DNA of 64,000 nt from Streptococcus sp. bf_0095 (GCF_004166885.1 NZ_RCYU01000001.1:62001-126000); one strand, 5' to 3'; counted from the stretch's first letter, positions 8,184-18,196 are shown. A program made the numbers and translations. Notes: generated by a model from the sequence alone, not told the origin.

Positions 8184-10979
8184 ATGGGAGCAAATTTTGA
8201 CGTAACAGCCATACTAAAAGCGAACGTTTCCGACTTTCAACATGGTTTGAAAGAGGCCCAAGCCTCCCTTGCTAGTTTAAAAAATCAGACTGGTTCAAGC
8301 CTTCAAAAGTTGAGCGGTTCGATTAATAGCGTAGGTGATTCCATGATGAAAGTAGGCGCTGGAATGACAGCCGGTTTTACTTTACCGGTAGCCGGTGCCG
8401 TCGGTGGTGTTATTAAATCCTTTGCCGGGTTAGAACAAGCCCTGGGCGGGGTTGAAACACTCTTTAAAGATTCCGCTGGAACTGTTATCAAAAATTCAGA
8501 AACAGCATACAAGCGGGCCGGCATTTCCGGCGTGAAATACATGGAGCAAGTTACTTCCTTTTCTGCTAGTTTGTTACAAGGTTTGGGCGGTGATACCGTC
8601 CAAGCTTCAAAATATGCTGATATGGCTATCGTGGACATGGCGGATAATGCGAATAAGTTCGGAACGAATATTCAGGACATTCAAAACGCTTATCAGGGCT
8701 TTGCCAAAGACAACTATACCATGTTAGACAACTTGAAACTTGGTTATGGTGGTACACAGGAAGAAATGGCCCGTCTGGTTAATGAATCCGGCGTAATGGG
8801 TGACAGCTTCAAAGCTACGGCCAAAAACGTGAAGGATATTCCGTTCGATAAGCTTATCCAAGCTATCCACGTTACACAGGAACGAATGGGAATCACTGGA
8901 ACGACAGCCAAAGAAGCGAGCGAAACAGTGGCAGGGTCCTTTGAATCTATGAAAGCTTCCGCCCAAAACTTGGTAGCGGGGCTTGGTCAGAAAAATGCGG
9001 ATATTAAAACCTTGATGGAAAACCTAAAAGATTCCATAATCACATTCAAGGATAATATTGTACGCGTTTTAGGTACTATCTGGGACAACTTACCACTTGA
9101 ACCATGGCAAAAATGGATTGGCGCGATTGTGGTTTCTGCTGGTCCAATTCTTACGGTAGTAGGTACCATTACTAAGGTAGTAGGTGGAATTGTCGGAATT
9201 GTAAGCAAGGTTTCAAGCGGTGTTTCCGCCCTAATTACCGGTTTCCAAAGTGCAACTGCTAGCGGTACAGCCGTTTCTGGCGTGTTTGGTTCGATTGGTA
9301 GCGCCCTTGGTGCTATTAGTGGCCCTGTTTGGGTAGTAATTGGCCTTATTGCGCTATTCGTGGCCGGTTTGGTGGGCTTGTATAATTCAAGTGAAGAGTT
9401 CCGAGATAAGGTTAATTCTGCATTTCAAGCGGTTTCTAAAGCTGTATCAAGCGCAATTACCGAAGTGGTAAACTTTGTTAAAAAAATCTTTGGTACTTTG
9501 GTTACCTGGTGGAACGAGAATCATGAGTTAATTCTTAAAACCGCTGAAACGATTTGGAACGCTATAAAAGCAGTGGTGGAAACCGTCGTTAATGCAGTAG
9601 CGCCTATTATCGAAGCGGGTTGGAATGCGATAGTTCCGATAGTTCAAACTGTTTGGGACCTTGTTAAAAATGTAATTGAAACTGGTTTGAATGTCATTTT
9701 AGGCATTATCAAGCTAATCATGCAGATCATCAATGGAGACTGGTCCGGGGCTTGGGAAACCATCAAAGAAATTGTTAATACGATTTGGGAAGGTATTAAA
9801 ACCGCTATTGGGATAGCTATCCAAGGTTTAATTACCATCATCCAAACCGGATTGGAGTTTCTAAAAGAGATTTGGACAGCTATTTGGAATGTGATAATGG
9901 CGGTTGTTGGCCCTATTTGGGACTTTATTTGTAACCTTGTCCAAACGTCCATCCAGTTAGTAAGTGATGTTATTAATAATACCCTTACTTTCATTTCAGA
10001 CCTTTGGAACACAATTTGGAATACAATTTCCGAGGTAGTAAGCACGGTTTGGAACGCAATTTATGAAACTGTTTCTAATCTTATCAATAGTGTTTGGGAA
10101 ACTATCCAGAATGTTTTAAATACTATTTCTGAAACCTGGAATAATATTTGGAACGGGGTAAAAGGTACGGCGGAAGAAATTTGGACCAATATCAGTAGTT
10201 TCATTTCTGATACCATGAACGGAATTTTTAGCACTATTTCCGAAATTTGGAATAATATCAGTTCATTTATTTCCGACACATTGAATAGTATTTTTTCAAG
10301 TATTTCAAATATTTGGAACGATATTACTTCTTCAATCGGAAACTTCATGAATGATATTTTTTCAAGTATTTCAGACGGATGGAATAAAACAGTAACCGCA
10401 GTTCAAGAAGCCGGTTCTAATATCGTTACGGCAGTAACAGACGCTTTTTCTAATGCTATTACAGGAGCTAAAGACTTTGTAGGTAACGCTATTTCCGCCG
10501 GTGCTGATCTGATCAATGGATTTGTTGACGGTGTTAAAAACTTTGCGGGTAATTTGATTGACGCGGTAGGCGACGCGGTAAGCGGTGCTATTGATTGGGC
10601 TAAAAATCTGCTTGGTATCCATTCGCCATCACGGGTATTTAAACAGTTTGGTATCTATACCGACCAAGGTTTCATCAACGGGGTTGATAGCAAGACTAAA
10701 AACGTGGCTAAGTCGGTAGGCGGAATGGCTCAAGGGGCTATTGACGCCTTTACTAATAAGGACTTGTCCGGGGTATTTCAAGATGAACTAAGCACGGTAG
10801 AAGGTGCTTTGGGAAGCTTGACCGCTTATGATCCAAACGTTAATTTTGACGGTGGAATTTTGACGGTGAACCAACAGCCGGCAGATATTACCTTGAAACT
10901 TGGAAGCACGACTTACCGAGCGTTTACAAATGACATCACAAGAGAACAAGAAATGGAATTAATTTTAGGAAGTTATTAG
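8184..10979 (+). CDS. Tail tape measure protein
   Basis: 931 aa; sets tail length and is ejected ahead of DNA. The N-terminal part (1-260) is the conserved TP901-type tape measure region with TLPVAGAVGGVIKSFAGLEQ and EMARLVNESGVMGDSFKATA. Hydrophobic Gly/Val/Ile segments lie at about 305-405. From about 420 to 730 the sequence is a long amphipathic region with regularly spaced Trp (IWNNI, VWETI, TWNNIW), probably helical repeats. The C-terminus has LGIHSPSRVFKQFGIYTDQG, common to many tape measures. SD AAAGGAGG precedes the start. Confidence 0.95.
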   Translation: MGANFDVTAILKANVSDFQHGLKEAQASLASLKNQTGSSLQKLSGSINSVGDSMMKVGAGMTAGFTLPVAGAVGGVIKSFAGLEQALGGVETLFKDSAGTVIKNSETAYKRAGISGVKYMEQVTSFSASLLQGLGGDTVQASKYADMAIVDMADNANKFGTNIQDIQNAYQGFAKDNYTMLDNLKLGYGGTQEEMARLVNESGVMGDSFKATAKNVKDIPFDKLIQAIHVTQERMGITGTTAKEASETVAGSFESMKASAQNLVAGLGQKNADIKTLMENLKDSIITFKDNIVRVLGTIWDNLPLEPWQKWIGAIVVSAGPILTVVGTITKVVGGIVGIVSKVSSGVSALITGFQSATASGTAVSGVFGSIGSALGAISGPVWVVIGLIALFVAGLVGLYNSSEEFRDKVNSAFQAVSKAVSSAITEVVNFVKKIFGTLVTWWNENHELILKTAETIWNAIKAVVETVVNAVAPIIEAGWNAIVPIVQTVWDLVKNVIETGLNVILGIIKLIMQIINGDWSGAWETIKEIVNTIWEGIKTAIGIAIQGLITIIQTGLEFLKEIWTAIWNVIMAVVGPIWDFICNLVQTSIQLVSDVINNTLTFISDLWNTIWNTISEVVSTVWNAIYETVSNLINSVWETIQNVLNTISETWNNIWNGVKGTAEEIWTNISSFISDTMNGIFSTISEIWNNISSFISDTLNSIFSSISNIWNDITSSIGNFMNDIFSSISDGWNKTVTAVQEAGSNIVTAVTDAFSNAITGAKDFVGNAISAGADLINGFVDGVKNFAGNLIDAVGDAVSGAIDWAKNLLGIHSPSRVFKQFGIYTDQGFINGVDSKTKNVAKSVGGMAQGAIDAFTNKDLSGVFQDELSTVEGALGSLTAYDPNVNFDGGILTVNQQPADITLKLGSTTYRAFTNDITREQEMELILGSY

Positions 10980-10994
10980 AAAGGGTGATGAAGT

Positions 10995-11786
10995 ATGTAT
11001 AACTATACTAGTTTAGGAAAATTAGATCAGGAAGTTGCTACTTTTGAGCCTAGCGATAACCTACTAATTAATGGACAACCTCTTAATAGTTTAGTTGAGG
11101 GTTACAGACATTTAACAGTAACAGGCCGGGGCTTATTGGGGCAGAACGTTTCCACTACAAAAGTCCCTGGCCGGCGTGGTGTTTGGGTGGATGGTTTTTC
11201 AGACGAAGAACGCACCCTAGAAATCAAGTACCAACTAAAAGCGGACACTAGCGCCCAAATGCGGGACCGGTTCGCTAAGCTGAATAAAATTTTAAGGACA
11301 CACGCGCCTAGCGGGTTCCTTGAAATCTCTTTCAGGGATGAACCTGATTACATTTACTACGGCTATTTCAACGGGGCAGATAGCTTTGAAGAAACAAGCC
11401 TAAGTATTGTTAGTAAGTTCAGTTTGCTGATTCCGGACGGTTATAAGAAAAAACGGCCCCAAAATTCAACGGGGTCCATTTCTTTGGTGGACGCGGTGGA
11501 GGTATTACCAGAATCTATCACGGTTACACCAACCAAAACCACAAACCAACTTCAAATTTTGAACGGGTCCAAGGTGCTTTCATTCGCCGGGACATACACA
11601 CCAGGGAAAGATATTATTATTTCTTTTGATCCGGATGAAATCAAAATTACGTTTGGTGGCCGGAATATTCTAAGCGAATTAGAGCGATTCAGTCCGCTGG
11701 AAAATTTTACAGTCCGGAACGGTGACACAATAACCGCGGTTAATGCAACGGTTAAGAATGTAGTTTGGAGGGATGAACGAGCATGA
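10995..11786 (+). CDS. Distal tail protein (Dit, Sipho_tail family)
   Basis: 263 aa; forms the hexameric hub at the tail tip to which Tal and receptor-binding proteins attach. The N-terminal domain shows LLGQNVSTTKVPGRRGVWVD and FSDEERTLEIKYQLKADT, as in TP901-1 ORF46 and SPP1 Dit, and the C-terminus (about 160-263) is the galectin-like half. It sits between tape measure and Tal in the standard order. Its end overlaps the next start by 4 bp. Confidence 0.88.
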   Translation: MYNYTSLGKLDQEVATFEPSDNLLINGQPLNSLVEGYRHLTVTGRGLLGQNVSTTKVPGRRGVWVDGFSDEERTLEIKYQLKADTSAQMRDRFAKLNKILRTHAPSGFLEISFRDEPDYIYYGYFNGADSFEETSLSIVSKFSLLIPDGYKKKRPQNSTGSISLVDAVEVLPESITVTPTKTTNQLQILNGSKVLSFAGTYTPGKDIIISFDPDEIKITFGGRNILSELERFSPLENFTVRNGDTITAVNATVKNVVWRDERA

Positions 11787-14700
11787 TCTATCTTTTTGAT
11801 GAAAAGGAAAAGCTTGTAAAAATCGTCAATAAAAAAGCGGTTAAGACAGCCCTTCAGACTTACGCGCTCACTACCGATAACTACGTTTCAGACCGGTTGA
11901 CGGTTGAAACAAAGGCGCTAAATGATGATGAACTTGAACAAGTAGAGTATATGGCAATCCAGTCAATGGAAAATAACCATCAATACCATTATTTCTATAT
12001 CGCTCAAAAGAAAACAGTAGGCGACATTACAACATTTACGGGTGTACAGTCTGGAATTGAAGAATTAAGGAAAACCCCGGTCTTTGACAAACGTCCTAAC
12101 AATATGCGGGCTGAAGCCGTCATTAATGACCTTTTGAAAAATACAAACTGGCGCGCCCGGTTTGTTGCTGAAACCATCAACCGTAGCACGAATTTCTATT
12201 ACATTTCTGTTTTTGACGCCCTGAAAAAAATCTGTAAAGTTTGGGGCTTGGAAATGCAGTTTTTTGTGGAAATGAACGGAAACGGTATTGGCGCCCGGTA
12301 TATTGATTTTAAAAAGCGAATTGGTGAAGCTACTGGAAAACGCGTAGTCTATGGACACAATGCGCTAGAGATCCTAAAAGAGATTGAAAGGACCAACATT
12401 TACACCGCCTTGGTAGGCCGTGGAAAAGGTGAACAAGTTTCTAGCGCTGAAGAAAGCGGGAAAGAAGCGGACGGCTACGGAAGAAAAATCACCTTTGAAT
12501 CCGTGGTATGGTCCAAGGCCAAAGGGAACCCGCTAGATAAACCGCTAGGCCAAAGATACCTAGAAGATCCGGAAATGACTAAACGTTACGGGATCAAGAA
12601 TGCGGATGGAACCATGAGGGCTAAGATTGGTTTTGTCGATTTTAACGAGGAAGAAAACCCCAATGAATTGATAAAACTAACCTATCAAGCCTTGGTTAAT
12701 GCGTCCCGTCCACAATTAGCCTTGAAAACGTCAAGCGTTTATCTGAAAGGTGTTAAAATCGGGGACACTATCCGAGTTGTCCGACATGATAAAAAGCTAG
12801 ACTATGATACACGGATTTTTGAAATTACTTTCAACCGTTTAAACAATAAATCTAGTGACATCAAGTTGGGCGACCAAATAAGTGAAAGCGCGAACTCAAA
12901 AATTCAGAGTGTGGCAGATAAAGCCGTAGAAGATTTCATTAACAATGAATTTAACAGTTTTGTCAAAAACTTACCTGATTTTGTTAGATCCGCGGACGGT
13001 TACAACACTAACTGGTACAGCGTGGAAGATCCCGTTAAAAAATACCCTAAAAAGGTATTGATTAATGATATATGGTACAAGCCGGATCCGGAGCATGAAG
13101 GCCATACCATCATGCAACGCTGGACGGGTGAAGCCTGGGAAGAAATCCTAAGAACTTACAATGAAGTAAGCTTGCGGGAAAAGATTGATCAGAAATTTAA
13201 TGAACTGAAACAAACTACTGACCAAGCAATTCAAACGGCTGACCGGAAAGCGGAAGAAGCTTTGAAGAAGGCTGGAACAATTCCAGATACCGCTAGACTT
13301 TCCGAGCAGATCAAAAGGCAGGTTTTAGAAAGTCAAGATTTGACTAAAAAATTGTCGGAAACCTTGAAAGAAACAGATTCCGGGGTTATTTATAATAAAA
13401 TCTTGCAAAATATCAAGACCGAATTTGTACAAAAAACAAAATTCGACGAATTAGAAAGAAGCGCTAATAATGGCATTTCATACTTGATGAATAAATCGGA
13501 TAAAGCTGAAATTGAAATCCGAAAACAGACCATTGAGTTTAACAAATTAACCGAGTCTAACAAGATTTATGAAAGAATTATGGGAACGTCTGAAACAGAC
13601 GCACCGGATAAGCTATCGCGTTTGGTCATGTCTAGCGAGATATTCCAGACAGAAGTTGGTAAGTATTCAACGGCTGGCGGGCCTAATATGCTTCGAAATT
13701 CGCGAGCAGATGATGGTTTGAAATACTGGAACGGTGACCCTAAAAAATTCAAGTTTTTGGAACACCACTTTTACTTAAATGGTCAAAAGCGAATGTTTTT
13801 ACTTGAAAATGGGGCAGTCGTAAACAGTCCACGCTTTATCTTCAAACGCAATACGGATTATATTCTTAATTTAACAGCGTTTGACGCAAACACGGCAAGG
13901 GTAATAATCGAGTTGCGGAAACGCAAAAAAGACTCCGCTAATCAAGATTATGATGAGAGACAGATAATCTTTGACAAGACTGGATCGCCCGCTTTTAATT
14001 CAGACAAGGCCGTCAAGCGTACCTTTAAGTTTAATACGGGTGATTTTGATAATGGTTACTTGTTATTCAGCTATGACGGGATACCTAACGTATGGTCTGG
14101 TATGTTTATGACCGAGCTTGACTTTTATGAGGGAACGGCAGACCGCAAGTGGCAACCAGCTCCAGAAGATAGCGCCGAGCCTATTGAAGCAGTCAGAACG
14201 CAAGTCACACAACTCGCGGGATCTTGGTCGGTACGCAATCTCAATAGTGCGGGCGACGTGATGGGACAGTTAAACCTCAACCCTGACGGATCTGTCAGAA
14301 TTAACGAGGGCTTGCTATCAGTCGGTGAGAAGACCATCATCAAAGACGGGGTTATCAAGAAATCCATGATCGGGAAGGCTCAAATCGGCACGGCACACAT
14401 TGACGAAATTGACGCAAGCAAGGCCAACCTTATCAATGTTACGGCTAAGAATATCGCAACCGATGGCTTGACGGCGAACGTTATCAAGGGCGGAACACTA
14501 TCATCTCTGAATGGCGTTACTGATTTTGACTTACAAACTGGATGGTTAGAAATGAATAAGGAAGCCGTAGGAATTAGAAACAGATTCGAAGGCAAACCAA
14601 TGCAATTTCTAATTTTTGGACAAGGTGCGATTAACGGGGTGCCTTGTGCATATACGCAACTTATGAGTAACCGGAACGGTCAAACCGGGATTGAACACAC

Positions 14701-15016
14701 TTCTGCCGGTATTCAGATCTGGAATGGGCGACAGGGTAACAACGTACAAACCGCTATAACATTTTATGGTAGAAACATAGACTTTATTCATAATTCTCTA
14801 AGCGGAGGCGTTTCTTTAAACACCGAAACACGGGATTTAGATAAGTTGCATAATGTATTTTTAGATAATGCACTAGTAGCCGGCAAAGAAATCTTTTTAA
14901 AAGGGAACTCTTTAGTTACTTTATTTAATTTAATAGATAAAAACTTCAAGGGGATCGAAGATCACCTAAAACGCGCTAATTTAGGTGCGCCGGGATATTA
15001 TCGGACAAATATTTAG
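11783..15016 (+). CDS. Tail-associated protein (Tal), tail tip/antireceptor
   Basis: 1077 aa. Residues 1-380 match the prophage-tail endopeptidase-like (gp27-type) domain, with EVEQ-rich strands and VSSAEESGKEADGYGRKITF near 220. A coiled-coil linker follows (about 460-620, many Glu/Lys/Gln). A carbohydrate-binding-like domain is likely near 640-790 (GPNMLRNSRADDGLKYWNGD). The remainder contains SMIGKAQIGTAHIDEIDASK and repeats of shaft type, ending in a C-terminal head region. It probably closes the tail tip and helps penetrate the cell wall or recognise the host. Start overlaps the Dit stop. Confidence 0.88.
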   Translation: MIYLFDEKEKLVKIVNKKAVKTALQTYALTTDNYVSDRLTVETKALNDDELEQVEYMAIQSMENNHQYHYFYIAQKKTVGDITTFTGVQSGIEELRKTPVFDKRPNNMRAEAVINDLLKNTNWRARFVAETINRSTNFYYISVFDALKKICKVWGLEMQFFVEMNGNGIGARYIDFKKRIGEATGKRVVYGHNALEILKEIERTNIYTALVGRGKGEQVSSAEESGKEADGYGRKITFESVVWSKAKGNPLDKPLGQRYLEDPEMTKRYGIKNADGTMRAKIGFVDFNEEENPNELIKLTYQALVNASRPQLALKTSSVYLKGVKIGDTIRVVRHDKKLDYDTRIFEITFNRLNNKSSDIKLGDQISESANSKIQSVADKAVEDFINNEFNSFVKNLPDFVRSADGYNTNWYSVEDPVKKYPKKVLINDIWYKPDPEHEGHTIMQRWTGEAWEEILRTYNEVSLREKIDQKFNELKQTTDQAIQTADRKAEEALKKAGTIPDTARLSEQIKRQVLESQDLTKKLSETLKETDSGVIYNKILQNIKTEFVQKTKFDELERSANNGISYLMNKSDKAEIEIRKQTIEFNKLTESNKIYERIMGTSETDAPDKLSRLVMSSEIFQTEVGKYSTAGGPNMLRNSRADDGLKYWNGDPKKFKFLEHHFYLNGQKRMFLLENGAVVNSPRFIFKRNTDYILNLTAFDANTARVIIELRKRKKDSANQDYDERQIIFDKTGSPAFNSDKAVKRTFKFNTGDFDNGYLLFSYDGIPNVWSGMFMTELDFYEGTADRKWQPAPEDSAEPIEAVRTQVTQLAGSWSVRNLNSAGDVMGQLNLNPDGSVRINEGLLSVGEKTIIKDGVIKKSMIGKAQIGTAHIDEIDASKANLINVTAKNIATDGLTANVIKGGTLSSLNGVTDFDLQTGWLEMNKEAVGIRNRFEGKPMQFLIFGQGAINGVPCAYTQLMSNRNGQTGIEHTSAGIQIWNGRQGNNVQTAITFYGRNIDFIHNSLSGGVSLNTETRDLDKLHNVFLDNALVAGKEIFLKGNSLVTLFNLIDKNFKGIEDHLKRANLGAPGYYRTNI

Positions 15017-15027
15017 AAGAGGATATT

Positions 15028-15282
15028 ATGAACACAACAGATAAAATCATCAATGAGCTAGCTGTACAACTAGCAAATAAGGCGATTGAGCAAGCAAATT
15101 ACAAGATTTTTTATGATGAAGCACAGGAAAAACTTGTAGAGGTACAAAAACAACTTGTAGAAGTTCAAGCACAGCTTGAACAAGCACAAACACAACTTGA
15201 AAAGGTCAATAAAGTCTTGGAAAAAGGTGAAGCTTTGAAAGAACTTTTTGACGAAGTGGCAAACAAATTAGAAGAGGAATAA
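15028..15282 (+). CDS. Small coiled-coil phage protein, 84 aa
   Basis: Nearly the whole protein is a heptad-type coiled coil with an internal near-repeat (EAQEKLVEVQKQLVEVQAQL). SD AGAGGA precedes the ATG. It lies between Tal and a DUF1366-type protein. Such short coiled-coil proteins are common after the tail genes of streptococcal phages; the function is unknown, perhaps trimerisation or chaperoning of tail fibres. Confidence 0.7.
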   Translation: MNTTDKIINELAVQLANKAIEQANYKIFYDEAQEKLVEVQKQLVEVQAQLEQAQTQLEKVNKVLEKGEALKELFDEVANKLEEE

Positions 15283-15288
15283 AAATTT

Positions 15289-15906
15289 ATGGAATTTAAA
15301 GTAATTAACAAATACTTGCAAGAAAAAGGGCGTACTTTTGTCGCAATTCGACAAGAAAACCCTTATACAGTTTTTGAACGTGTTTTAATCGGGGACCGTC
15401 TGGGTGAAACAGATGAAGTACTTATTAAGGCAGTATTAGGACAGGTTTCAACCGAATTGAACCCGGCTGAAGGCGTTAAAAAGCTTCAGGAAGACTTGCA
15501 CAAACAAGCAGAAAGCTATGAAGAAAAACTAGCTGAAAAAGATACCAAGATCGCGGAAGTAAAAGCCGTGGCAGATTGGGCAGTTTTGGCACGGGTAACT
15601 GACACAGATAACCCGCTAGATCCTACTATCTTTAAACGTGGTCTGGAATTGGTGGAGCTTGGACAAAACGGCAAGACCTACCAACCACAAGAAATCTTTG
15701 TAGTGGAAGATCCTGACCATGTTGAAAAATTCCAAGAAGGGAAACGCGTCATGGTTCAAGTCAACGAGCCTTTCACTTACAAGGGCGAAACCTTGAAACA
15801 GCTTGAAACATTGCACCAAAATGGAAAACTTGGGCTTTGGAAGTGGACCGAGCCAAAAGAAACCCCGAAAGCTTCAAATGAATTGGAAACGCAACCGGCA
15901 CAATAA
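15289..15906 (+). CDS. DUF1366-like phage protein, 205 aa
   Basis: Begins with MEFKVINKYLQEKGRTFVAI and contains QENPYTVFERVLIGDRLGET, the pattern I associate with the DUF1366 family found almost only in streptococcal phages, between tail and lysis genes. Residues 75-100 are a coiled coil (KQAESYEEKLAEKDTKIAEV). No signal peptide. Function unknown; its place suggests a tail or lysis accessory. Confidence 0.75.
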   Translation: MEFKVINKYLQEKGRTFVAIRQENPYTVFERVLIGDRLGETDEVLIKAVLGQVSTELNPAEGVKKLQEDLHKQAESYEEKLAEKDTKIAEVKAVADWAVLARVTDTDNPLDPTIFKRGLELVELGQNGKTYQPQEIFVVEDPDHVEKFQEGKRVMVQVNEPFTYKGETLKQLETLHQNGKLGLWKWTEPKETPKASNELETQPAQ

Positions 15907-15938
15907 ACAATTAGAACCAGTATAGGGAGGTGGTTAAA

Positions 15939-16340
15939 ATGGCCCTAGTGGACCTAATTGACAAGCTAACCCCGGTTTTAGTTGTGATTATACCTAGTTA
16001 TTTTTCCTTTAAAAGTACCAAAACAAGTAAAGAAGCGGACCAAAAATTAAGAGATCTGGCTGACAAGATCGACGATTTAGAAAAATCCGTCTTAAACGTG
16101 GAAGGGATCGGAGAAAAAAACAATAAGAATCTGACTATTATCGGAAAAGGCTTGCAACGCTTGCAACGTTTTCGATTGCAAGAAAACTTAAAAAACGCCC
16201 TTAAAAGAGGGCATACTAACCAGCACGAAATAGAAGAACTTTCCCGCTTATATGAGAGTTATATCGAATTAGGCGGGAATGGTGCTATTAAGGTGCTATT
16301 TGAACGGTTTTTAGACCTAGAAATTAAAGAGGAAAATTGA
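15939..16340 (+). CDS. Phage membrane-anchored protein upstream of holin
   Basis: 133 aa starting at ATG 15939. An earlier GTG at 15930 is part of the GGGAGGTGG ribosome binding site and is rejected as start. One N-terminal hydrophobic segment (residues 8-20, TPVLVVIIPSYFSF) is followed by a coiled coil and a basic helical domain (LQRLQRFRLQENLKNALKRG). This arrangement is seen in proteins that precede holins in streptococcal phages; it could be a holin partner or antiholin, but no function is established. Confidence 0.7.
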   Translation: MALVDLIDKLTPVLVVIIPSYFSFKSTKTSKEADQKLRDLADKIDDLEKSVLNVEGIGEKNNKNLTIIGKGLQRLQRFRLQENLKNALKRGHTNQHEIEELSRLYESYIELGGNGAIKVLFERFLDLEIKEEN

Positions 16341-16341
16341 A

Positions 16342-16671
16342 ATGAACCAAATTACTGAAATTGTAACCAGTGGGGCTATGAGCATTTTTGTAGTGTTAGT
16401 AGGTATTGTTGTTAATGCAGTAAAAAACTATCTTACAACGCGAGGCGGAAAGAAAGCCCTTGAAGTGGTTGAAATCCTAGCTAGAAACGCCGTAAACGCT
16501 ACCGAGCAAGTAGCGGATAAATTGGATATTCACGGTTCCGCTAAGCGAGAATACGCAAAAACAAGCCTTATTGAAGGACTTGAAGCACACAATATTTATT
16601 TAACAAATGACCAGTTAAATACATTTATTGAATCCGCGGTTAAAACAGCAAACGACGCTTGGAAAAATTGA
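16342..16671 (+). CDS. Phage holin, LL-H family-like
   Basis: 109 aa. One N-terminal membrane segment (GAMSIFVVLVGIVVNAVKNY, residues 11-30) is followed by TRGGKKALEVVEILARNAVN and a soluble helical tail ending in NTFIESAVKTANDAWKN, the layout of the LL-H family of holins. It lies 1 bp after the previous gene and directly before the endolysin. It should permeabilise the membrane and time lysis. The call rests on the layout and gene order. Confidence 0.82.
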   Translation: MNQITEIVTSGAMSIFVVLVGIVVNAVKNYLTTRGGKKALEVVEILARNAVNATEQVADKLDIHGSAKREYAKTSLIEGLEAHNIYLTNDQLNTFIESAVKTANDAWKN

Positions 16672-16682
16672 GGTGAAAAAGC

Positions 16683-17420
16683 ATGGATAAAGTAAAACTA
16701 TTTCAAGATGAAGTATTGGGACAAGGGTTTGATATTGACGGCTGGTTTGGTTGGCAATGCTGGGACGGCTACGCTAAATATTGTTTATGGCTTGGTGTCC
16801 CTTTTGCAAACTGTACAGATTCCGGCTATGTTAAAGACCTTTGGGAACAGCGTCATTATAACGGTATCTTGGATTTTTTTGACGAAGTTGAAATCATACA
16901 AGGCGGGGAAGTAGCTGTTTTTATGGAAACAGCAGTCACGCCGGTTTCACACGTCGCTATTTTCGTAGGAGATATTGACGGCTCACAAGGTTGGTTCCTT
17001 GGACAAAACCAAGCCGGTGAACCTGGGCCGAACGGGGGCGCTAGTTTTGATTTAGCTATCTATCCATATAGTGCGCTCTATCCTACCGCTTTCCGTCCGA
17101 AGGGCGAACCGCTAGAAAAAGAAGAATTGAAAGAAATCGTTACGGAAGTTATGGCGAACCATGAAGTTCCATTCTTCCCTGAAGACGCTACTTTCACCGT
17201 GGGAGATAGTCCTATCAATGTCCGCCGTTATCCGGATTTAACCGGTGAAATCGTGGCAACTTACCAACCGGGGGAAAAAGTCCATTACGATTCTAAGGGG
17301 ACCAATGCCGGTTTCCGCTGGATCTCCTACGTCGGAGAATCCGGAAACCGCAACTATATGGCTATTGGTCCCGTGGATGAAGCCGGAAACCGTACTGATT
17401 TATGGGGTATGCTTGAATGA
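16683..17420 (+). CDS. Endolysin: CHAP domain plus SH3 cell-wall-binding domain
   Basis: 245 aa, no signal peptide, so export depends on the holin. The N-terminal CHAP domain (about 1-135) has the catalytic Cys26 in GWQCWDGYAKYC and His90 in TPVSHVAIFVGD; CHAP enzymes cut peptidoglycan as amidase or endopeptidase, and which bond cannot be told here. A linker rich in Glu (140-165) leads to an SH3_5-like domain (170-242, INVRRYPDLTGEIVATYQPG). The gene begins 11 bp after the holin and its stop overlaps the next ATG, joining lysis to a baseplate-like gene. Confidence 0.93.
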   Translation: MDKVKLFQDEVLGQGFDIDGWFGWQCWDGYAKYCLWLGVPFANCTDSGYVKDLWEQRHYNGILDFFDEVEIIQGGEVAVFMETAVTPVSHVAIFVGDIDGSQGWFLGQNQAGEPGPNGGASFDLAIYPYSALYPTAFRPKGEPLEKEELKEIVTEVMANHEVPFFPEDATFTVGDSPINVRRYPDLTGEIVATYQPGEKVHYDSKGTNAGFRWISYVGESGNRNYMAIGPVDEAGNRTDLWGMLE

Positions 17421-17836
17421 TTGGATTCAATTCAACGAATTTAAACCAAACAAAGGGCGGGGAAGTCATTAAACAAGGTGACTTTTCTTCCCTTTTTGAG
17501 TTTGAACTTTTAGACTACGATAACAAAAAGATCACAAGCTTGGACGGCCAAACCGCCAAGGTTAGACTTGGAAACAGCAAGGGTAAAATCGAAATTGAAA
17601 GCCTTGTAGAAAATTCCAAGGTTAGTTTTAAAATTGGGAAAGTTTTGCCGGTTGGAATTTATCAAATTGAAATTGAAGCTGGTAACTACGTTTTTCCAAG
17701 TGATAAAAGCGCAAAGGTTGACGTTATCCAATCTATCGAAGAATACACTAGCAAGCAAGTTGAAGAACTTGAAAAAGAAAGTGAAAAGGATAACTTCCCG
17801 GAATTAGTCGATCTTTACAATCTAGCCAAAATTTAA
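17417..17836 (+). CDS. BppU-type baseplate N-domain protein, 139 aa
   Basis: Residues 20-105 form a beta-sandwich pattern (FSSLFEFELLDYDNKKITSL, then LPVGIYQIEIEAGNYVFPSD) resembling the N-terminal Ig-like domain of phage baseplate upper proteins (BppU/DUF2479). The C-terminus is a short acidic coiled coil (SKQVEELEKESEKDNF). ATGA overlap with the endolysin indicates co-translation. It is shorter than full BppU proteins; it may dock the next two proteins to the baseplate. Family call is by pattern and is moderately secure. Confidence 0.68.
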   Translation: MIGFNSTNLNQTKGGEVIKQGDFSSLFEFELLDYDNKKITSLDGQTAKVRLGNSKGKIEIESLVENSKVSFKIGKVLPVGIYQIEIEAGNYVFPSDKSAKVDVIQSIEEYTSKQVEELEKESEKDNFPELVDLYNLAKI

Positions 17837-17848
17837 GAAGGAGAAATA

Positions 17849-18196
17849 ATGAGTTTAAACACAGAAAGAATTACACGCTTTGCCCAAGCCGTTGGAACCG
17901 ACATTAAGGAAATTAAACGAGATTTGGCAAACAAGGCGGAAAAATCTGAAGTCGGTCAAGGCGGAATCACGCAGCAACAACTAGACACGGCTATTCAGGG
18001 CGTAAAAACGGCAATACTTGGAGAAGGTACACCGGAAGAGTTAGACACGCTGAAAGAGATTGCTGACAAGATCAAAGCTGGCGAAAATCCAGACAGCGCT
18101 ATCGTGTCTAAAATGACCGAGCTCGGGCAGAAATTGACTGATCTTGAAACTACTGACTTTGTTCAAATTTATACCACGGCCAAGAATACCCTCTAA
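17849..18196 (+). CDS. Tail-fibre connector-like protein, 115 aa
   Basis: Starts with MSLNTERITRFAQAVGTDIK, and holds GTPEELDTLKEIADKIKAGE, a motif found repeatedly in phage tail fibre and baseplate proteins. The rest is coiled coil ending in DFVQIYTTAKNTL. It could be the shaft or adaptor of the receptor-binding protein encoded next, 11 bp downstream with an AAGGAGG ribosome binding site. Function is inferred. Confidence 0.7.
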   Translation: MSLNTERITRFAQAVGTDIKEIKRDLANKAEKSEVGQGGITQQQLDTAIQGVKTAILGEGTPEELDTLKEIADKIKAGENPDSAIVSKMTELGQKLTDLETTDFVQIYTTAKNTL

